NCBI GenBank assembly: GCA_963691705.1
Contig: OY829538.1
Span: 20,300,443-20,364,442, forward strand
Reading direction: 5' to 3'
Length of the DNA stretch: 64,000 bases
DNA from: Viola odorata
Taxonomy: Eukaryota; Streptophyta; Magnoliopsida; Malpighiales; Violaceae
This document shows, one piece after another, positions 1-11,459 of this stretch (the stretch's first letter is position 1; each line of letters opens with the position of its first letter). Under the pieces are notes generated by a model. The model saw only the letters and a program-made list of their open reading frames with translations, did not search any database and was not told the DNA's origin. The position numbers were made by a program, and so were the translations under genes.

Positions 1-559
1 GTTCGGGTTGTAAGAACCGCGTTTGAACTAACCCCCACTAATCAAATGCTAAGTTTTATAGGAACATAACAATGATAGATGTGTGTTCTCCTAGGACCTT
101 AATCAAACACGTTTAATACGTAATGCTCTCTCCGTGCACATGAACGACGACCATAAAGAGGCCATCTACGTCTAGAATACTATTCAAGAACTTAATGACC
201 ATTCTTCGAGAGGTTGTGATTGGCTATGATGAAATCGTTAGAAATGTTTACAACAATACTATCATCCAGTTTGAGTAAAGACTAAATACTGGCCTAAATC
301 GGGAAGCTTATTCCCCGTTGGTGAACTCGTTGGATTGTTAGCTATGGCTCGCCGCACATATCCAGGGAAGTCCATTTTTCTTCTTACCGCTTTAAATTTT
401 ATCCATTGCACATTCACCATAGGTGTTCCTTTTTCTACACTGGGAGGGCGACCTTTTACATAGAACTGTTAAAGATTTCCGAGCTATGTGATTGGAAGAA
501 AAACTGTTTTGTTGGGTAAAAACCCACACTGCCCTCGTAATTTTCAAACTTTCCCATAA
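1..559. other. Unassigned AT-rich sequence
   Basis: No gene, LTR end or repeat could be recognised here. Short open frames on both strands have no family signature. The stretch may be upstream internal sequence of element Y, but it has no visible match to the corresponding part of element X, where a 47-bp minisatellite lies instead. Confidence 0.4.
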
Positions 560-2125
560 ACTAAGCATGTTCATAATTTTATTATGTCACGGATAACTTG
601 TGCGTTCATTAGAAATTATATGACATGCATGATCTAAATTCTGATGGTGCTAGTTGGATTTGCATAATATCCAGGGTACATGCACCATCAGACATGGGAT
701 AACAGTAAGATGACATTAGACTTTGCTCCTTCTTCCCCTTTTAATTTATTTCTCCAGTCATTCACCCTCGAACGCTTATCTTCATACACCATTCCACATT
801 TTCAACAACTTAAAAGCCTTTTTCTAAACTCCTCGTGAACGAGTAATGCTCGATTGAGGTTGCCAGCTAAAACGCCAGAAGCATGTTAAGTTTGTTTCAC
901 GAATCAGCAGGATGAAAAACAAACCCTCAAAGGTTGACAGTTTGCGCTAAAAAGTATATATATAGAGAAGCGGTAAGAATTGAAGGTCGCTGCCCAAAAA
1001 AATCAAAACTGAGGAAATTGTACTTGCTTCACTTGCTGTTTGTATTTACGTTTGACTTAGAGAAAAAAAAAAAGGGAAAAAAAAGAAAAAAAGAAAAAAT
1101 AAAAAAAAAAGAAGAAAAGAAAGAAATTCAAAAAAAAAATAAAGGTGTCTTAAAAAACACAAATCAATAAAAGCAGAAACAAGTACAAAAAAAAATCAGA
1201 ATCAACCAAAGATGATCGCTGGAAAGAGCGTTCCCAGCAAAAAATGAAGAACTTGTGTACTTTGCCCTCGCCGCAATCAAATCGTCGAGCATTGTTCACC
1301 GCAATTTACCCTCATCACAATCAGTCGTCGAGCACAAGCTCATTAAAACCTTTCTCTGAAAAAAGAAAAAAGAAAAAAAAAACAACACATACTTTTTCTT
1401 TTCTTCCACAAGATTTCTCCTTTTTTCTTTCTCTTGCAATGTCCTCTTGATTATTAGAATGCCCATGCATGTGCATTTTTCACTCGGATTGACGTTGCGA
1501 ATTTAATTTTTGTGTTGTGTTTATTGCATTTTTATGAGTGTAAACATGTAGCCTTGTTTCTGGGCGTTAGCGCAAACACTAATATCTGGTGAGGACTGTT
1601 TACGGCTACCTGTCATGGGAAACTCTTGTTCTTGAGGTTGTTATCTCCTGAGCAAGACGCAGACGCTTTCTAGACTTGTATCAATCATGCTTATATGACA
1701 AAATTGGGATAACATGTTCTCCAAAAAATGCTTAAATTTATTTTCTCTTGATAAGGAAGTCGTTTTCATCCCGACAAAAGGCTTGGGGGCAAGCTGAGGG
1801 TTAAATGTAGGAATATTCGATATTTCTCACATAGGTCATTTGATCTCTTTTTCCACACGTTGCTGCTTCGTGTTTGCTTCCTCCCTATTTGCAGGATACA
1901 AATATGCTTCAGTGGAATCTCACGCTAGTAAATTGGTTTCGATGAGAAAATCGTTGTAATGCCCTCGTCATGGATTTCCATCAAACAAATCCGATCAAGT
2001 TATGAAAAAGCAGAGCCACCATCTAGGGCAACAATTCGCAAATTCACAAGATATCTAACTTGAACCAACAACGTCTGAGCAAAGGTACGTTACTATCAAC
2101 CAAATGTACATTCCAATTCTCATCT

Positions 2126-2540
2126 ATTTTCCTGTCAAAGCGTATAGACTGCGAGTGCTACCCTTGCCCTACGTGATTTACTTTTCTATCAAATCGTATG
2201 GACTGCGAGTGCTACTCTCGCCCTACGTAATTTATTTTTCTATAAAAGCGTATGGACTACAAGTGCTACCCTCACCCTACGTGATTTATTTTCCTGTGAA
2301 AGCGTATGGACTGCAAGTGCTACCCTCGCCCTATGTGATTTACTTTTCTGTCAAAGCGTATGGTCTGCGAGTGATACCCTCGCCCTACGTGATTTACATT
2401 CCTGCATAATTATTACTCCTCCTTGAACGACTACTATTTACTTTTCTGCAATGTTATCTCCTCCTTGAGCGACTTAATTTACTTTGCCGTAAAAGTGTAT
2501 GGACTGCGAGTGCTACCCTCGCCCTACGTAATTTACATTT
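2126..2540 (+). repeat. 54-bp minisatellite in the 3' region of element Y
   Basis: Five consecutive 54-bp units are seen, with the core gcgagtgctaccctcgccc recurring at exactly 54-bp spacing (2151, 2205, 2259 and on). After a gap, another unit lies near 2476-2537. Since 54 is a multiple of three, the array reads as an open frame of 18-residue repeats, but there is no other sign of coding. The same unit with the same period lies at the same relative place in element X (32196-32577). Confidence 0.9.
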
Positions 2541-2701
2541 TTGCAATTTTTCTCATTACTAGAGAAGCTTGCATTTTACACTACACGCATTTGTTTTGTT
2601 CCCAACAGGTTATGATGCATTCAAAACGTGGTAATACCTAAGGCAACTGTCTTTACTGCTTATCAAAAATTTCAGTTGCACTCTATTTTTTATCAGACAA
2701 T

Positions 2702-2715
2702 AAAGAGGGGGCAAC
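2702..2715 (+). other. Polypurine tract of element Y
   Basis: The purine-rich run aaagagggggcaac lies immediately before the LTR start TGTTGCTACCCG. This is where the plus-strand primer of an LTR retrotransposon sits. An identical tract precedes the 3' LTR of element X. Confidence 0.85.
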
Positions 2716-5093
2716 TGTTGCTACCCGAATTTTGATTTTCATCACAACTTTTTCGCCTTTTTATCACTTATCGCATTATTAGCCCGTCTAAGTCAAATTT
2801 CTATCGATTTTTGATCTTTGGCTATTTATTATAATATTTCGCTCCATTTCGTGTCTTTTTTAATTTTTCATTTTTTTACTATCTTTTCGCTCGAACTTCT
2901 ATCGGTCCCGAGCGAGTTTCCTCGGACCGTAGATTGAACGCTTTATTTCTTTAATTAACAATTATCTACTATTTTTCTCTTTTGCGTCATCTTGTTTGGT
3001 TTCATTCAATTTACGTCGCAATAGCATTTATTTTTCGTCTGAACTTCTAGCGATTCCGAATGAGTAAATTCGGACCTTAAATCGAACTTTTTCTTTATTT
3101 ACTATCTACCATTTATTTTAACTCATTTTTCTGCACCTTTTAGTCCTTTCGGTTTGGGTTTGTTTTCATTTCAAACGAGTTCACTCGTGCCATAGCTCGA
3201 ACCAAAAATATCCTGTTCGTGTCGAATTAATGCATTAATGCACAATTAATGCATCCTCATCTTCAATCCCATCACCTTTCCCCTAGCTAGCCTCACTGAC
3301 GATCAATTCATCATCACGAACCTCCCATCAAGCATCCTTGGCCACACAAGCTCAAGCTTGCCCCCTACTCCGGCCATGATCATCATCACCAAGCCTCGTC
3401 ATCTCCTTCCAAACCGAAGACCAATCCTCAGCCACACAAACTCGCAACCGACTCTAAACCTTCACCTATAAATACCCAGCTCAAGGCAATGCACTAGGGG
3501 CACCAAAAAATTCACTCTCACTCTCCCCTTTCTCACTCTCTCTATCCACAACAACCAAAGTGAGCTTTTCCCCCCTTAGTTTTAATTAATTCGTTTATGA
3601 TTTAAACTTGCTTTAATTGCTTTGTTTTCAATTTAATTTCATTGTTCTTGCCTCAAATTAACTATTTGCTGCTTTAATTAATTAATTGCTTAATTGTTAG
3701 TTTAATTGCTATTTTTTTTCACATTTTGCCCACTATTTTGGTTGAAATAAATTATTGTGTTGCTTGGATTAAGTTCCTGTTGTGTTGCTGAATTTTTTGG
3801 GTCTGTTTTGGTTGTTTTTTAGTGACTAGTTTTACCTTGGTCACCGGCCATGGCGCCGACGACACAAGGAAGAGGTAAGGCGCGGGAAAGAAAGGTGATG
3901 GGCTTGGCTTTGTCGAAGCCCATTTGTTTTAATGAATTTCTGGGCTTGGTTTTATTCTAAGCCTAGCTGCTGTTTTAATTAAAATCTTAGGCCCGACCCA
4001 TTAAGTTTTCGTAACTTTCGTGTTTAATTATCGTAAAATTATTCGTATGCTCACATGCGAATAATTGTTTATTTTATTATTGTGTTTTAATTGTCGCAAA
4101 ATGTTCATATGCTCACATGACAAATTGTTTATTTTATTTTTGTGTTTTAATTTTTGTATAATTGTTCATATGCTCGTATGAAATAAATTGTTTTTTTTCG
4201 CGTTTAATTATCATATGCAATTGTTTGTATGCTCATAAATAATTTGTTTGTTTATTTGTCATGTTTATTTAATTAGTTATTTGCTTATTCGAACTATCGC
4301 TAATACTCTCACTTTGTAGGGTAAAAAAATCAAGTCTTCGCTCGCAAGTACACTTTTACCCCTCTTTTATTTATTTAATGCTTTCCGCACATATATACCT
4401 ATTTGTATGCATATTATTTAGAAATGTTAAAAACTCATCTCGTATGCATGACATTTAGAGTCGTTTGAATTAAAATCAATTCACATGAATGATTTGTTTA
4501 ATCACTCACTTTAAAAGCCATGATTAATTGCTTTTATTTCCTTGTGCATCAATACGTGTGTTTTGGTGGCTTCGATCCCACACCTCGGTTTATTTTCTGC
4601 ATTCATTAATCGGTACTTTGTTAGTAATGCATGATAGATCACGTAGTAATTACTTTAATCATGTATGGACCGATGATAATAAAAGGGGCACCCGCTTTAG
4701 TAAAAAATGGTAGCAATCCCGTTAAACGGAAAAACTTATCCCGACCGGTCCCAAACTTGTCCCGACCCTACGAAATACTAAAGCGGCGTTTCCTCTGAGG
4801 GTCGATTATGTGCTTTTAAATGTTTTATTAAAACACCTCTTTTTCACTAGTAACCTTGTTTGGATGTGACTTGGGTGCCTAACACCTTCTCGAGTCCATA
4901 ATACGATCCGAATCGTTGTTCTCGGGTTTAGACCCTTTGTGCCTTAATTTTTTATTTTATGTCATGACGATTAGGTTCCCTAAACCTAGAAATCAAAAAG
5001 AGGGTGGCGACTTCATTTGCATTATGCGAGGCATCCATTTATGCTCTGCATCCGTCCTGAACCGTTTCATAAAATAGAAAAGGGGGTGCGACA
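2716..5093 (+). repeat. 3' LTR of element Y (2378 bp)
   Basis: The LTR starts with TGTTGCTACCCGAA after the purine tract and ends with GGGGTGCGACA, so it has the usual TG...CA termini. It shares its start, its promoter region and most of its 3' half (CGAACTATCGCTAATAC, GTGACTTGGGTGCCTAACACC, GGTTCCCTAAACC) with the LTR at 32717-35247, but the 5' halves differ strongly. Y is therefore a relative of X, not a recent copy. No second LTR of Y is in the window. Confidence 0.85.
3466..3474 (+). promoter_or_regulatory. TATA box of the element Y LTR
   Basis: CTATAAATA lies about 750 bp into the LTR and is followed by a CT-rich stretch. The same box occurs at the same relative place in the LTR at 33391. 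It probably marks the U3/R promoter. Confidence 0.65.
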
Positions 5094-5534
5094 CATGCTA
5101 ATATAATAACTCACGATTACCATTAGACGTCTTAATAACTTGGAAAATTTCAGAAAGTATGGCAATACTCCAACGAAAAAGAAGAATGAAGAGAACACGT
5201 CACAAGCATGTTACCCTTGTTCGTTTAATTCAGCCTTGTTACCGGATGGTTTTCGTATGACTTTGCATAACGCATCCGAAGAAGGTGGATATTTTTCTTA
5301 TTGTTCCCAGGTTGCTTTCCGGGTGTTTTTTGCATGACCTGCAAAATATATGCAAAATATAATATGGAGCAAGTATCTTCCTTCCTATTATCGGAAGGGT
5401 AATAGCTTAAAGAATGAAGGAGACTAGGTCCTTACCGTTTGATTTCCTGAAAGTGTTAGGAAATTTAGGAAATTTTTAGCAATGTTACCGTCTGATTCAG
5501 CAGGTTCGGTAAATGTTATAGCGAGCTTTGCTGG
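5094..5534. other. Spacer between element Y and element Z
   Basis: This is AT-rich, non-coding sequence after the LTR end GCGACA. No gene is seen. It may be the 3' untranslated end of minus-strand element Z, since Z reads towards it, but no LTR terminus could be placed. Confidence 0.4.
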
Positions 5535-5857
5535 GCTTATTGAAAGCGTACATCACTAAGTCGTACCACCATCTGTTAAAGAAGGACCAGAATAGGCTTA
5601 GATGATGTAGTTAGCGCACCAAGGCAGCACCTGAGTGGCCTAATAGGTTTATCGGGCTCTCGCTAATAAAGCATACATCCTTAAGTCGTACCACCGTCTG
5701 ATAAAGCAGGACCAGAATGGGCTTAAGTGATGTCGTTAGCGCACCTAAGTAGCACCTGAGTGGCCCAATAGGTTTACCGGGTTCTCGCTGATAAAACGTA
5801 CATCTTTAAGTCGTACCACCATTTGCTAGAGCAGGACCAGAATGGGCTTAAGTGATG
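5535..5857. repeat. 125-bp tandem repeat, about 2.6 copies
   Basis: The words aagtcgtaccacc and agcaggaccagaatgggctta recur at 125-bp spacing (5558, 5683, 5808). The array lies just beyond the integrase end of element Z, the region where Tat-type elements often carry tandem repeats. Confidence 0.8.
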
Positions 5858-5962
5858 GCAAGTTGATGATTGTGTATGTTGTGATCTGCATGAAATAAAG
5901 AACACTTGAATATTTTTTAACGTGGTTCGGCGCTTTAAATCCTACGTCCACGGTGTTATTAT

Positions 5963-7171
5963 TCACTTAGAAGTTACAAATAATACATCTACTCTTGAAT
6001 GATACAATTTTAAATTGGCAATATTCCAAGAGTTAGGTAAAGGGGTACCGTTAAGCTCCTCTAAGTGATAAGCGCCTTTCCCGATAACTTGGGTTACCCA
6101 ATAAGGTCTGTCCCAGTTGGGGCTGAACTTTCTTATTCGCTGGTCGTCGGCTCTTTTGTTGCGCAGTACCAGGTCGTTTGTCTTCAACAGTCGCTCCTTG
6201 ACACGTCGGTTGTGGTACTTGGCCATCTTGCATTTGTAGTTCAGTGTCTTCAACACTGCTTGTTCTCGTAGTTCCAGCAATAGGTCGAGTTGTGCCCGTA
6301 GCTTGACTTAATTCTATTCTTCATTGAAGTATTCAATCCGAAGGCTAAGAGCTCCAATCTCTACCGGGGTGATGACTTCGGTATTGTATGCCATTGCAAA
6401 TAGAGTCTCTCCCGTACTCGTCTTGGTAGTGATCCGGTAAGCCCACATGACGTACGGTAATTCCTCGGCCCATTTCTTTCAGGCTTCTTCTAGATTCTTC
6501 TTGATCTCGCTTAAAATGCTCTTATAGGTGACTTCCGTCTAACTGTTCGTCTGTGGATGAGCCACCAAGGAGAATCTCTGTTCCATCGCCAATTCCCGAC
6601 AACGTTCTTGGAAGTAGGCGCTGGTAAACTACATTCCGTTGTAGCTAACGAGGATCCGAGGAAGGCCGAAATGCATGACTACTTGGTTCTTGAAGAATTC
6701 CCAAGTCTTTTCAGCTGTTATGACGGGAACGGCTTCGGCCTCATCCCACTTTGTGAAATAGTCCACCGCGACGATGACAAACTTGAGCTGCGGGCGGGCT
6801 TTTGGGAATGGGCCTACGATGTCAATTCCCTATTGGGAAAACGGGTAGGGACTGACCATTGCCGATATCTCTGTGGCAGGCTGACAGGAATTTTTTGCAA
6901 ATTCTTGGCATGTTTTGCACGTCCTCACAAAAATGTCACAATCCTTCCGGATGGTGGGCCAATAGAATCCGACATGGAGGACTTGCAGCCATTGTCCCCC
7001 CGGAAATGTGCATTCTGCAAATGCCCTCATGGATTTCCCGGAGAGTATAGTGGCCCTCGGCCTCCGATATGCATTTGGGCATTGGATGGGAGAAATAACG
7101 ACAAATGAGCTCTCCGTCGTATAGTTTACACTTTTCGGCCCATTTGAGAATTTTCCTGTTCTCAGCAACAT
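5963..7171 (-). pseudogene. Integrase of element Z
   Basis: The integrase carries out insertion of the cDNA copy. Visible in order are the zinc-binding region with GFYWPTIRKDC and RTCKTCQEF, then a core starting GIDIVGPFPKARPQLKF. The second catalytic motif reads SYNGM instead of the usual SDNGT, so one catalytic aspartate has become tyrosine. A stop follows at once, and another stop replaces the tryptophan before GID. The C-terminal part has WAYRITTKTSTGET and YHNRRVKERLL and ends after NIANLKLYHSR. The 183-residue frame on the other strand at 6557-7108 is only its shadow. Confidence 0.85.
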
Positions 7172-7427
7172 CTTCCAGCAGTATGCGATGTTTCAGATAG
7201 CTGATTACCAGAGTTTACCAATCGTCAGTTGTCTCACTCACGCACAAGGTGAGTTATTCCTCCATGAAAGAGGGCGTTGATATCTACTCAATCAGAACGT
7301 CCCTTGGCATAATGACATGGGGATCAGCAGCTAACTTGGCGATTTCGTCCGCCTCAGTGTTTTCTTCTCTTGGTACGTGCTTGACTATGACGTAGATTCA
7401 TCTCTTCTTTATCTCCACCAGTTCTTT

Positions 7428-7799
7428 TTACACTTTTCCTAGATACCAGAGCATCGTTGGGTCCCTTGCCTGGGAATTAACCTGGTCCGTAATCAGCTTC
7501 GAATCACCGTATATCTCTAGGTGTAGATCTTCTAATATTCCATGGTCATGGATTCCCTTGGCACTCAGATTTCCCCTGATGTGCAAGCCCGATAAGAGTG
7601 CTTCATACTCAGCCGCGTTGTTGGACAAAGGTTTCTGGATTCTTAACGCGTAACGCATCTTGATCCCGTCGGGTCCTAAAGCAATGATACCAGCGCTAGT
7701 GGATTCATGATTCTTGGCACCATCAACAAAGATGACCCACTTATCATCGTAGGTCTCAGGATAAGGTAGATCCACATCTTCCATTTCTACTAATGACAT
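7428..7799 (-). pseudogene. Archaeal-type RNase H of element Z
   Basis: This RNase H degrades the RNA strand during reverse transcription. The D-E-D core is visible as IFVDGAKN, NNAAEYEALLSGL and EIYGDSKLITDQV. The variant VDGAKN, instead of the commoner VDGSSN, is shared with element Z' (10935-11387), which suggests the same subfamily. The domain has no internal stop, but its neighbours on both sides are broken. It lies between reverse transcriptase and integrase, as expected for the Tat lineage. Confidence 0.85.
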
Positions 7800-8011
7800 T
7801 TCAGGTAACGAATAATTTGTGAAGGCGCATTCGGCTATGAAGTCGGTTAAGGCTTCTACCTTGACGGATGGCCTAGACTAGTACTGCAACCCATGTTGCT
7901 CAAGTTCAATGGCCCAGATGACCATTCTTCCAGAAGTTTTTGGTTTTCTTAAAATTCTTCTCAACGGTTGATTTGTCAGGACAACTACCCGATGTGCCTG
8001 AAAACACTGCG

Positions 8012-8820
8012 TCATCTTCCGGGTGGCTTGTACCAGAGAAAATCCCATACTAAGACGACGCTTACCACTTCTTTAGCCACTCTCAAATATAGGAAGAGAG
8101 TATCTCTATGTTTTGGTCGAGTCAGCAACAGGTCAGAAGTGAGGTACTCCTTCAGGTCAAAGAAGACTTTCTCGCATTCATCCGTCCACCCAAATGGGGG
8201 TTCTTCCATATGAGCTTAATGAATGAGAGGCATCGCTCGCCCTGCTTAGAGATAAAATGACTCAAGGAAATCACTCTACTGGCAAGCCTTTGGACTTCTT
8301 TGATATTCCTTGGCGATATCATATCATGGATCGCGGTAAGCGTAGACGGGTTGGGTTGAATTCCCCTCCGGCTTACAATATACACAAGGAACTTTCTTGT
8401 CTGGAAGGAAAACATACATTTATTGGGGTTGGCTTTCATGTAGTACCGTCGCATGACCCCAAACACTTCTACCAAATCCGCCAGATGGGCGCCAAAACGT
8501 TTGCTCTTCACTAGTATGTTGTCTACGTACACCTCTAGATTCTTGCCGAGTTGAGCCTAAAAAATCTTGTTGGCGATCCTCTAGAATGTCGCACCAACAT
8601 TCTTCAACCCAAATGGCGTGACCTTATAGCAGTAGGTGGCTTTCGGGGTTATTAAAGTTGTCTTCTCCTCATCCTCTATAGCCATGGGTATCTGATGGTA
8701 TACTGAGTTGGTGTCTAGCGAACTTAGATACTTATACCTTATCATTTGGTCAACATTTGTTCTATCTGGGGTAGTGGGTAGTAGTCCTTCGGGCATGCTT
8801 CATTGAGGACTGTGAAGTCA
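8012..8820 (-). pseudogene. Reverse transcriptase of element Z
   Basis: Fragments in order on the minus strand are DTNSVYHQIPMA with TPFGLKNVGATF (8796-8581), then MYVDNILVKSK with FVYIV-like fingers (8532 on), then the connection region PPFGWTDECEKVFFDLKEYL (8209-8012). The catalytic motif YVDD reads YVDN, so one metal-binding aspartate is lost. Two frame changes separate the fragments. The identity is certain, and the copy is inactive. Confidence 0.87.
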
Positions 8821-9445
8821 ATACACATCCTCCACTCTCTGTTAGGCTTGGGAACTACTACAGGATTCGCCAACCATGGTGGATACTATACTTCCTGGAT
8901 GAAATTGGCCTTTAAGACCTTGGCCACCTCCTTCTCGATCGCATCCACCTTCTCCTTGGAAAAGGCCCGACACTTCTATTGGATCGGCTTAGCTTCCGGA
9001 TCAATATTCAATCGATATTTGGCTACCTATTTAGGAATGTCGGGCATGTCTGACGGTACCCAGGTAAATTCCCCCGCACACTTGTTTAGCAGCCAAACCA
9101 ACTACTCACGCCCTTCTTGGTTCAGCTTCTCACTCACCAAGAAGTTACCGGCTTCCACTCCCTCTACTGGAATCGGAACCATCTTTTCCAACGGCTGGGT
9201 GTGTCTTTCATCCGGCTGCTCAAAGGGGTCAGTAGCTACGTAGACGTATCGGTCATTGTTCTCGTCTGTCATGATGAGATAGCACTCAGCTGCTAGCTTC
9301 TGATCGCCTTTGAGGGTGATGACACCATCCCAAGAGGGATATTTCAGTTTCAAATACCACTGTAGATAACGACTCTAAAAGTATTCAAAAAGGGTCGTCC
9401 TAGGATGACGTTGTACGGTAGGTTTAGATCAACTACCATGAAAAG

Positions 9446-9700
9446 TTACTGCTCGCTCCTTTTGTCGTTATCTTCCAGGAAAAAGATTGGTAAAAAGGTG
9501 GCTCCCACTATCAGAATGAGCACATCATCCACTCCGATAATGGGCTTTATACACGGAATCAACTCTGACTCAGGCCGGTTCATCTGGTTGTATGCCTTCA
9601 GTGACAATAGGTTAACGGCGTTGCCGTTGTCTACAAGAGTCCTCCTGACTCTATGGTTCCCGATAACTGCTGTCAACACTAGGGCATTATTCTAGGGATA
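9446..9700 (-). pseudogene. Aspartic protease of element Z
   Basis: The frame contains AVIGNHRVRRTLVDNGNAVN. In retroviral-type proteases this place holds a DTG or DSG triplet, and here it reads DNG, so the catalytic triad is altered. A continuation at 9353-9102 (KYPSWDGVITLKGDQKLAAE) is the linker towards reverse transcriptase. Confidence 0.75.
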
Positions 9701-9954
9701 TATCACCCCCTGTTCGTCCTCTTTAGAGAAAGAAATAGTCATTCGGTCAAGCACACAAAATCTGACCTCTTATTTCAAAAGCTCATCCTTTTTCTCTTTC
9801 CACTGGTTGAGGGTACTTCGATGTTCTAGGTCCCTCCTGCAATCAGGTTGATCATTGGGAACTCATTCAGGGAAGTTACTAGAATTTCCTTCCATCTTTC
9901 TCTTCGTACATCCGCAACAGCGGCCTTGGAAGGTCTAGCTTTCGCGTTACCCTC

Positions 9955-10817
9955 CTAATTGTTGTTCAACCGATTACCAGGGCCCCGAGCCCTACCCTGA
10001 GTGGCATAGTTGCCCAAGTATCCATCCTCGATCAGTCGTTCAATGGTCGCTTTTAGCATCTTGCATCCTTCCATGTCATGTCCTTTTACCTTATGGAAAC
10101 GACAAAAAGAATCCCTGCGCTCACCCATAAAGGCGCCTGGCTTGTTGATAGGATACCGGATTGGCAACTTTTTACTCTCGACTACTGATAGGATTTCCGC
10201 TCTAGGATCAGTAACTGGGTGGTCTTGAAATCGAAGTCCATCTGTCTTCCCTGCCAGAAGTCTGGCCTCCGTGGGGGCGTACTCTCTCTGACTCCTCCGC
10301 TGGAAGTCAGCTTCCTCCATCTTGGCAAATTTATTGGCCTTGATCCAAGGTCTGCGAAGGCTCCGCCAGTAACGTGTCCTCCAACTTGTCGTATCCGCAG
10401 TTCCTCTTCAACACTTCCACCGCAAAGTCTACGGTGACGTCTGGTGCCATGGACATCTCTGTACTGAATTGGTCCAAGTAAGCCTCGAGAGACTCCCCTG
10501 GTTTCCGTTGGATGTCAAACAGGGTGGGTTGCGGTTGACTTTTTCAACGGGATGAAGGTGTTGAATCTACTCCGGAGTCTCTCCTCCAGTTGTGTGAAGC
10601 TGTCTACGGAGCCGGATGGTAGTCCTTGAAACTAGGTACTAGCCATTTCAGATAGGGTCAGTATAAAAATCTGACACAGTGCCTCATCTCTCCTCGTCTG
10701 GAACTTGATGTAGTTGTTTACTAGAGTTAAATGGGTGACGGGATTCGTGGTACCCATGTAAACATTCGTCATGATGCCAAGCTCTATCCCAAAACTCACA
10801 GCAAACTCTCTTAGCAT
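9955..10817 (-). pseudogene. Gag fragment of element Z
   Basis: The best-preserved part (10320-9955) has CRFHKVKGHDMEGC, the knuckle-like motif of Tat-lineage gag, followed by LKATIERLIEDGYL. An upstream piece (10817-10632) has YMGTTNPVTHL. Several frame changes lie between them. The gag end stops at the palindrome at 10821-10840, where element Z' begins in the opposite direction, so the N-terminal part of gag is missing. Confidence 0.75.
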
Positions 10818-10890
10818 TCTGACGCTAAGGGCTTAGCGTCATGACGCCAAGCTCTGCCCCAGATGTGCCAAAACTCACGCCAAGTTCTGT
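10768..10890. repeat. Palindrome and direct repeat at the Z / Z' junction
   Basis: GACGCTAAGGGCTTAGCGTC (10821-10840) is a perfect 9-bp inverted repeat around a 2-bp centre. It is flanked by two imperfect direct copies of about 50 bp: gtcatgatgccaagctct from 10768 and gtcatgacgccaagctct from 10838. The structure sits where the gag end of Z meets the RNase H start of Z'. Confidence 0.8.
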
Positions 10891-10934
10891 TCGAGTGCAT
10901 TTGAGGAAGCTAGGTCACGCGGGAGGTCTTTCGT

Positions 10935-11387
10935 GTGCGATGTACGGATCCATGCTCGAAGAAATATGGGTTGCGATATAGATCCCGACCATCTGTTAAA
11001 GCCCAAGTTTTAGGAGACTTCATAGTTGAGTGCCCCTTTACAGAAGATCCCCTGACAGATTTAACCGAAGAGGAAAAAGATAACCTAGATCTCCCGTTCC
11101 CGGAAACTTACACTGACTTATGGGTCATCCACGTGGACGGGGCCAAGAATCAAGAATCAGCCGGAGCTGGGATCTTCATGATCGGACCACGCGATATACA
11201 TATACAATACGCCATCAGAATCCTACAGTCATTAGCTAATAACGCAGCAGAGTATGAGGCACTATTGGATGGACTTAGGATAGGAAGAAGCTTCTGCGGT
11301 AAAGCCATACACGATACGGGGATGACGGGAGACTTAAGACTAAAGATTTGTGGAGATTCCAAGTTGATAATAGATCAAGTCCTATGA
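10935..11387 (+). pseudogene. Archaeal-type RNase H of element Z'
   Basis: A linker RPSVKAQVLGDFIVEC leads into the catalytic core VIHVDGAKN, NNAAEYEALLDGLRI and LKICGDSKLIIDQV, so the D-E-D residues are present. A TGA follows at 11385, and further stops lie before the integrase. The match to element Z (7428-7799) is close in both motif and spacing, so the two are subfamily sisters in opposite orientation. Confidence 0.85.
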
Positions 11388-11459
11388 CACTCCCAGGCTA
11401 GAGAACCCATCATGGTGCAATACCTCGCCAAGGTAAAGAGCGAATTACTAGAAATAAAG

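Larger units (their letters stand above)
560..5093 (+). mobile_element. 3' part of a Tat/Ogre-type LTR retrotransposon (element Y)
   Basis: Non-coding 3' internal sequence (about 560-2715) runs into a complete LTR (2716-5093). By eye it is collinear with 28940-32716 of element X. Both share a block with the words taatatccagggtacatg and catcagacatgggata, an A/G-rich stretch (1061-1140 versus 29545-29635), a 54-bp minisatellite, a purine tract and then the LTR. No coding domain remains in the window, and the 5' half lies outside it. Y also preserves the empty site (TAA at 1344-1346) of the DNA transposon that interrupts X. Assignment to Tat/Ogre rests on the related element X, whose gag and primer-binding site are visible. 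Confidence 0.8.
5963..10817 (-). mobile_element. Decayed Tat-lineage Ty3/gypsy element Z (gag-pol)
   Basis: Read on the minus strand from 10817 down, the order is gag, protease, reverse transcriptase, an archaeal-type RNase H, then integrase. That is the Ty3/gypsy order, with the RNase H variant seen in the Tat lineage. Every domain is broken by stops or frameshifts, and catalytic residues are lost in protease, reverse transcriptase and integrase, so the copy is dead. No LTR can be assigned to it. At its gag end it abuts element Z', which runs the other way. Confidence 0.88.

Noticed and set aside
934..1170. Lysine-rich 78-codon frame
   Set aside because: It is produced by an A/G-rich low-complexity stretch that recurs in the untranslated 3' region of element X.
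2104..2409. 101-codon frame with 18-residue repeats (and the matching frame at 32180-32583)
   Set aside because: It follows from a 54-bp tandem repeat being a multiple of three. The unit lies in untranslated retrotransposon sequence.
6557..7108. 183-codon frame on the plus strand
   Set aside because: It is the complement of the integrase of element Z, which has clear family motifs on the minus strand.
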